Part shown: positions 10,001 to 12,184 of the stretch, in pieces
Layout of the letters: every line of letters starts with the position of its first letter
Position numbering within the stretch: the first letter of the stretch is position 1
Assembly: GCA_027076405.1 (NCBI GenBank)
Contig: JALTJN010000428.1
Location: 1 to 12,184 of the forward strand
From: Chromatiales bacterium
Lineage (GTDB): Bacteria > Pseudomonadota > Gammaproteobacteria > UBA6429
Length of the DNA: 12,184 nt
Direction: 5' to 3'
Made by a program: the position numbers and the translations under genes
The notes under the pieces: model-generated
Database searches by the model: none
What the model saw: the letters and a program-made list of their open reading frames with translations, nothing else
What the model was told of the DNA's origin: nothing

Positions 10001-11372
10001 CACACTTGATAATGATTATGACCGGTACGGTAACCGTGAGTCATTAAAACTGACGGATCTTAATGGCATAGTAACTCATCAGTATCAATATAATAAGTTG
10101 AATCAACTTATTAGTGCGGCCTTACCTTCTGGAAAAGTTGTTAACAACTTTTTATATTATGACAATACAAAAATTAAACAATTTAATATATCAGGTGGGC
10201 TAACAATAAGCTCGGAGTTTGAGAGTAACGGACCAATTAATAAGCGACTACTAATGGATGGTGCAAATCAATTATCTCAAACTCTGTATAATTATGATAA
10301 CGTTTTAAACGTTGATGATATGACCGACTCCACAGGCTTGCATGATTATATATATGATAATTTAAACCGGCTAATACAAGCAACACATCCTGTTACTAGC
10401 AGTGTAGCCTCTGAAAGTTTTGCTTATGATAATGTTGGAAACAGAGAAAACCCATCTAACGCTTTGGATTATGAGTACGATAATAATAATAGAATAACCG
10501 CATCACCGAGCGCTACAAGCTATATATTTGACGATGATGGAAATATGACATCGAATTCAAATGGTGAAACTTTTAATTATAATCACATTAACCGAATAAC
10601 TAATTTTTCAAAGACAGGAACAGTGGCGAATTATTTATATGACCCGTTTGGCAAGCGGTTAAGTAAAACAGTTAATGGAATAACGACATGGTTTTTATGG
10701 GACAGAAATACGTTGTTAGCGGAATATAATAACAGCGGTGTTCAACAAAAACGTTACGCTTATCTGCCCAACTACCTCACGCCGATACAAGTTGCAGATG
10801 CCAATGGTATTTATGATGTGTTTAAAGATCATCTAGGTGCGCCGAGACTTTTAATAAATAGTTCAAAAAATATAGTCTGGTCTGCGCAGTATGAGGCGTT
10901 CGGTAATACGGTTGTTAATGATGATGTAGATGGTGATGGGACAAGAGTTGTGTTTAATCATCGTTTTCCTGGGCAATTCTGGGATCAAGAGTCTGGGGTT
11001 AATTACAATAGACACAGGTATTATTCATCGAGCCTCGGTCGTTATATCACCGCTGATCCGTTAGGCATCGATGGTTTAATGAGGGCGCGTGGTAGTAAGT
11101 TCACTGGTCAGGATACTAATCTTTATCCTTACGTTGCTAATAACCCAGTTAACTATATAGATCCTTTAGGTTTGGATGGTGATTGGGTGCGATCAGGAGG
11201 GCAAGATGGTGATAGTGGTGCGGAGATAACGTTTACTTGTGTATGTGATAATGGTGATGAAGTGGCCACGGTTACTCGTGATGGTTTTGGTGATGCTGCT
11301 GGTTGGCTTGAGCTTTTAACTAGGCAGGAATTAGAAAGAGATTACGATCCAGATTTATTTTGTGGAGGATAG
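7050..11372 (+). CDS. Secreted YD-repeat (RHS) protein with Gly/Asp/Asn-rich stalk and short C-terminal tip
   Basis: The protein has 1440 residues. It starts with an extended signal peptide: polar start, hydrophobic residues 21-37, likely cleavage after ASA at residue 53. A glycine-rich stalk (57-171) consists of SG repeats, then DG/NG repeats. A DUF6531-like domain (about 171-250: GGPVYLVNGEEKFF..., LKRIYNSQS, GYGWAFSYD) opens the RHS shell. Many YD repeats follow (YDAQNRL, YDALGRI, YDNRGRL, YDNLNRL and others). The RHS-associated core covers about 1255-1375 (FKDHLGAPRLL, GVNYNRHRYYSSSLGRYITADPLG, NLYPYVANNPVNYIDPLGL). It ends in the P-x4-DP-x-GL motif, where RHS proteins are known to cleave themselves and free the tip inside the YD shell. 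The tip is only 65 residues. Sec-type export, not type VI, is suggested by the signal peptide and the lack of VgrG or PAAR. Confidence 0.93.
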   Translation: MTKIHNKFINSTENIICNKLVKVFLITIAVFSLHGIVHTQTGFDFLLISSASAHDFGGGGSGGSGSGSGSGSGSGSGNGGGGGAGGSGNGTGNSFGDGGSFGDGPGDSGIRFGQGGGDGGGDGNGDGNGDGDGNGDGNGDGDGNGDGNGDGNGNKGGGCSGGSGDGSSGSAGGPVYLVNGEEKFFTKDIFIDGLFPISLKRIYNSQSEYDSPLGYGWAFSYDRRLFEYPDGSVVIRYGCGNKDRFVFTGNSYQTMPHGMSGVLSSLPAGKYVFTHNNGVKDYFDAQGLLEAKESKNGHRLEFLYTSTKLPLTGTSPYAVDPTTPMVVANHYQLLTIRERYFNGVLSGNSLVFNYDLNTGRLDTVTASDGRVISYIHDVVNTNSTIGNLTQVNGLEGKVSTYIYNDLDPVSGLIRDPHNVTTIQEDVNISSYVNTYDDEDRVVRQVHGNTIRDFDYVVNDIETRVTRTITDDNGSNPVVTQSYYWFDLTTRKASRYEDELGNWFEYDYDALGFPEASRIYSNNGTKQLPIRVLKKSTNFAFNSEGNKTSETVTLQSGEIITKTWEYDTGRVSSYQVVSSVDPTKLFRTEYTFYRVNGEPTNIFEIKKRRDNGSFQTKTFTYDGENRVKTILFDDGHKKVYTYTAGKQRVTKIHHEIAGAESPFDSFRFDYDLAGNLSDIWDANNNQTQMEYDAQNRLIKKVNPLGEETIYTYNSEQLLQIETGRTTLAGEGQILRFIYNINNHLVGVQRKNDAGAFITLVTYTRDSEGRKLTETNAEDFTWTYTYDALGRIKTVTDPKLLQTTYDYDESNNLISKIDANLNETRYLYDALDRNIQIQEKGVTPNIFTSYTYDAIGNITSVADGSNHITSYTYNSLSQKTSEIKDLGQITKYNYDNRGRLDYIVNARGQQIKYNYYQWGPVQNIRYYQDELTTTIDRTISYSYYNTGEIQNITDSDFSQLPLYNYTYDALNRRDISTLSYVPGFNITLDNDYDRYGNRESLKLTDLNGIVTHQYQYNKLNQLISAALPSGKVVNNFLYYDNTKIKQFNISGGLTISSEFESNGPINKRLLMDGANQLSQTLYNYDNVLNVDDMTDSTGLHDYIYDNLNRLIQATHPVTSSVASESFAYDNVGNRENPSNALDYEYDNNNRITASPSATSYIFDDDGNMTSNSNGETFNYNHINRITNFSKTGTVANYLYDPFGKRLSKTVNGITTWFLWDRNTLLAEYNNSGVQQKRYAYLPNYLTPIQVADANGIYDVFKDHLGAPRLLINSSKNIVWSAQYEAFGNTVVNDDVDGDGTRVVFNHRFPGQFWDQESGVNYNRHRYYSSSLGRYITADPLGIDGLMRARGSKFTGQDTNLYPYVANNPVNYIDPLGLDGDWVRSGGQDGDSGAEITFTCVCDNGDEVATVTRDGFGDAAGWLELLTRQELERDYDPDLFCGG
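7236..7280 (+). repeat. Hexamer tandem repeat GGYTCA (7.5 copies)
   Basis: Three GGTTCA units are followed by four GGCTCA units and a final GGC, coding for alternating Gly-Ser in the stalk of the RHS protein. The unit is two codons long, so gain or loss of copies would change stalk length without shifting the frame. Confidence 0.9.
7411..7500 (+). repeat. Three perfect 30-bp tandem copies coding DG/NG repeats
   Basis: Positions 7411-7440, 7441-7470 and 7471-7500 are identical. Each 30-bp unit is built from GATGGA and AATGGA hexamers. Related hexamers flank the block from about 7400 to 7512. The product is a (Asp/Asn-Gly)n stretch at residues 119-151 of the RHS protein. The exact identity of the copies indicates recent amplification by slippage or unequal recombination. 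The Asp-rich pattern resembles calcium-binding linkers, which is an inference. Confidence 0.92.
10812..11174 (+). other. RHS-associated core domain with P-x4-DP-x-GL cleavage motif
   Basis: This codes residues 1255-1375 of the RHS protein. The conserved order is DHLGAPR, then an FPGQFWDQESGVNYNRHRYY block, then GRYITADPLG, and finally NPVNYIDPLGL. The last ten residues (P1366 to L1375) match P-x4-D-P-x-G-L. In characterised RHS and TcC proteins this motif marks the autoproteolytic site and the border between the conserved shell and the variable tip. Confidence 0.9.
11175..11369 (+). other. Variable C-terminal tip of the RHS protein (65 residues, three Cys)
   Basis: This is residues 1376-1440, after the cleavage motif. 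The tip starts with a Gly/Asp-rich stretch. It then shows TFTCVC (C1397, C1399), DNGDEV, a Trp/Leu-rich segment (GWLELLTRQELE) and an end in YDPDLFCGG (C1438). It matches no toxin fold I know and is shorter than most RHS toxins. The same order of motifs appears in the start-less frame at 11820-11963. Confidence 0.75.
11364..11368 (+). promoter_or_regulatory. Ribosome binding site inside the RHS 3' end
   Basis: GGAGG encodes the last two glycines of the RHS protein and lies 7 nt before the GTG start at 11376. It supports the GTG start and indicates translational coupling of the tip and the following gene. Confidence 0.75.
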
Positions 11373-11375
11373 AAG

Positions 11376-11747
11376 GTGAAACAATTTATATTGAGCATTC
11401 TATTGATATTAGCATCAGGATACGCATATGCGTGTGAAGGTACTGGTAAAGAATGGTCGCCTGAAAATTATAGTAATATGCATACAGTTGAAGGGCCTTA
11501 CACAGTTGAACAAATTGAGAAAAAGCACACGTATATTCCTGCGGGTCAAACTGAACCGGTGACTTTTGGTACTTCCAACAACAAGTGGGTAAAGCTTAAA
11601 AAAACTATTAATTATGATGATCAGTTTTATTATATAAGATTTGTGTTTGGTGATGATTCTTCAGAAAAATATATAGTCGTTAGAGGTAAGTGCATGGTGG
11701 GTGAATACCGTCTATCTGCAGGGAAAAGAGTTAGAAATAAAAAGTGA
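11376..11747 (+). CDS. Small exported protein of unknown function coupled to the RHS tip (candidate immunity or partner)
   Basis: The 123-residue protein starts at GTG 11376, 3 nt after the RHS stop, with GGAGG well placed upstream. A signal peptide is clear (MKQFILSILLILASGYAYA, cleavage before C20). The -3 Ala and -2 Tyr do not make a good lipobox, so a soluble periplasmic protein is more likely than a lipoprotein. The mature part has two cysteines (C20 and the Cys in RGKCMVGEY), which could form a disulfide. It is polar and ends in a basic stretch (KRVRNKK). I do not recognise the family. A gene directly after an RHS tip is often the immunity gene. Here the signal peptide would place protection in the periplasm, or make it a secreted partner of the tip. 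Function is inferred from position only. Confidence 0.8.
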   Translation: MKQFILSILLILASGYAYACEGTGKEWSPENYSNMHTVEGPYTVEQIEKKHTYIPAGQTEPVTFGTSNNKWVKLKKTINYDDQFYYIRFVFGDDSSEKYIVVRGKCMVGEYRLSAGKRVRNKK

Positions 11748-11772
11748 CAGATCTATTTAATAAACCATTAAG

Positions 11773-11817
11773 AGAAACAATGGGGTCAGAGAAATAGAAA
11801 CAATGGGGTCAGAGAAA
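11773..11817 (+). repeat. Two perfect 22-bp direct repeats with AATGGGGTCAGAG core
   Basis: Copies at 11773-11794 and 11796-11817 are identical and separated by a single T. The GGGGTCAGAG core is a motif I recall as widespread in proteobacterial genomes, often inverted beside REP-associated (IS200-like) tyrosine transposases. Here the copies are in the same orientation and no transposase is present. The block lies exactly between the intact RHS tip-partner pair and the displaced tip remnant. Confidence 0.9.
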
Positions 11818-11819
11818 CG

Positions 11820-11963
11820 TTGCATTGTTCTGTCAATTGTCCTAACGGTGAGTCTGTCCCTGTGGATTTAGTCCCCTTCCAACTTGATCCAAATATAGAT
11901 CCTGAAAGTGTATGGCAGTGGTTATTAGATCAAGACACAATTGATCCTAATGTGTGTAAATGA
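11820..11963 (+). pseudogene. Orphan RHS C-terminal tip remnant without start or core
   Basis: This frame is open from just after a TAA at 11769-11771 up to TGA 11961-11963 and has no ATG. A TTG at 11820 is the only candidate start and has no ribosome site. The product from 11820 is about 47 residues: LHCSVNCPNGESVPVD..., then VWQWLLDQD, then IDPNVCK. Its order matches the intact RHS tip: Cys pair (CxxxC here, CxC there), NG(E/D)xV, a Trp/Leu-rich segment and a DPxxC end with one or two final residues. I read it as a displaced tip that lost its shell, as orphan CT modules do in known rhs loci. The homology is judged by eye and is strong in pattern, low in identity. Confidence 0.6.
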
Positions 11964-12179
11964 TAATGAATTCTAAAATAATTTCAATATTATCCGCGTT
12001 AATTGTGTTGCTTGTAATTGACAACCCGGCATTATCTGATGCAGGACAACAAAATTTACTTAGTCAACCCTGAAAAACAAACTAAGCTGATGATAAATAA
12101 CAATAAAACTTTGAAATCGGGTGACTAATTCGACCGTAAAAGTTATAATAACAACTCATTTACTGGTCGAAATGCGTAA
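11960..12179 (+). pseudogene. Decayed small exported protein following the orphan tip
   Basis: ATG 11960 overlaps the orphan tip stop as ATGA; a second in-frame ATG is at 11966. The frame gives a signal-peptide-like start (NSKIISILSALIVLLVIDNPALSDA) and ends at TGA 12071 after 37 residues. Dropping one A in the A-run at 12051-12054 moves into a frame reading IYLVNPEKQTKLMINNNKT and onward to TAA 12126. Beyond that stop the same frame continues FDRKSYNNNSFTGRNA to TAA 12177. The simplest reading is a tip-linked exported protein damaged by a frameshift and an in-frame stop. An alternative is a short truncated ORF ending at 12073 with noise after it. No sequence similarity to the intact partner at 11376-11747 is obvious beyond the shared signal peptide and position. 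Confidence 0.42.
12129..12171. other. Imperfect hairpin near the right edge
   Basis: TTCGACC (12129-12135) pairs with GGTCGAA (12165-12171). GTAAA pairs with TTTAC inside it, and AGTT with AACT inside that. An unpaired T and CA bulge the right arm, and the loop is 8 nt. No T-run follows on either strand, so it is not a typical terminator. It may be a mobile-element end or chance in AT-rich DNA. Confidence 0.35.
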
Positions 12180-12184
12180 AAAAA

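Noticed and set aside
7050..11372. Type VI secretion RHS effector
   Set aside because: The protein has a signal peptide and no PAAR domain, and no VgrG, Hcp or adaptor gene is in the window.
11803..11871. 22-residue ORF starting at the ATG inside the second GGGGTCAGAG repeat, hydrophobic like a signal peptide
   Set aside because: It ends at TAG 11869, has no ribosome site, and overlaps the better-supported orphan tip in another frame.
12129..12171. Hairpin as a rho-independent terminator or integron attC site
   Set aside because: There is no T-run on either strand, and the arms do not match the attC core sites I know. Pairing could be chance.

Overview
The window is AT-rich DNA in which every supportable gene lies on the + strand. 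All gene products look exported. I infer a Gram-negative, probably gammaproteobacterial and perhaps aquatic source. The reasons are the TolB-type propeller, the dockerin-like/beta-helix and YD-repeat (RHS) secreted proteins, and the GGGGTCAGAG repeat, which I recall mainly from such genomes. The genus cannot be read from the sequence.

Positions 1-11747 form one tightly packed six-gene array, probably an operon whose promoter lies upstream of the window. In order it holds: (1) a very large surface protein, cut by the left edge, with dockerin-like calcium loops, one Ig-like domain, three parallel beta-helix units and four FlgD-type Ig modules; (2) a TolB-like beta-propeller; (3) a protein with two FlgD-type Ig modules and a polybasic linker; (4) a small TPR protein; (5) a 1440-residue YD-repeat/RHS protein with signal peptide, Gly/Asp/Asn-rich stalk, DUF6531-like domain, RHS core ending in the P-x4-DP-x-GL cleavage motif, and a 65-residue C-terminal tip; (6) a small exported protein of unknown function, translationally coupled to the RHS gene. 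Spacings are 4 nt, an 8-nt overlap, 18 nt, 22 nt and 3 nt.

Positions 11748-12184 hold no intact gene but are informative. Two perfect 22-bp direct repeats with core AATGGGGTCAGAG are followed at once by a start-less reading frame. Its product matches the RHS tip in pattern (Cys pair, NG(D/E)xV, Trp/Leu-rich stretch, DPxxC end). Its stop overlaps the start of a decayed small exported protein. This looks like a displaced second copy of the tip-plus-partner module.

The genes suggest an envelope and surface assembly around an RHS shell protein: propeller, TPR and Ig-like proteins may help fold, hold or export it. No VgrG, Hcp or PAAR protein is visible, so delivery by a type VI system is not supported here. 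The best candidate for an undescribed system is this locus as a whole, with its exchangeable small Cys-containing tip and paired exported partner.
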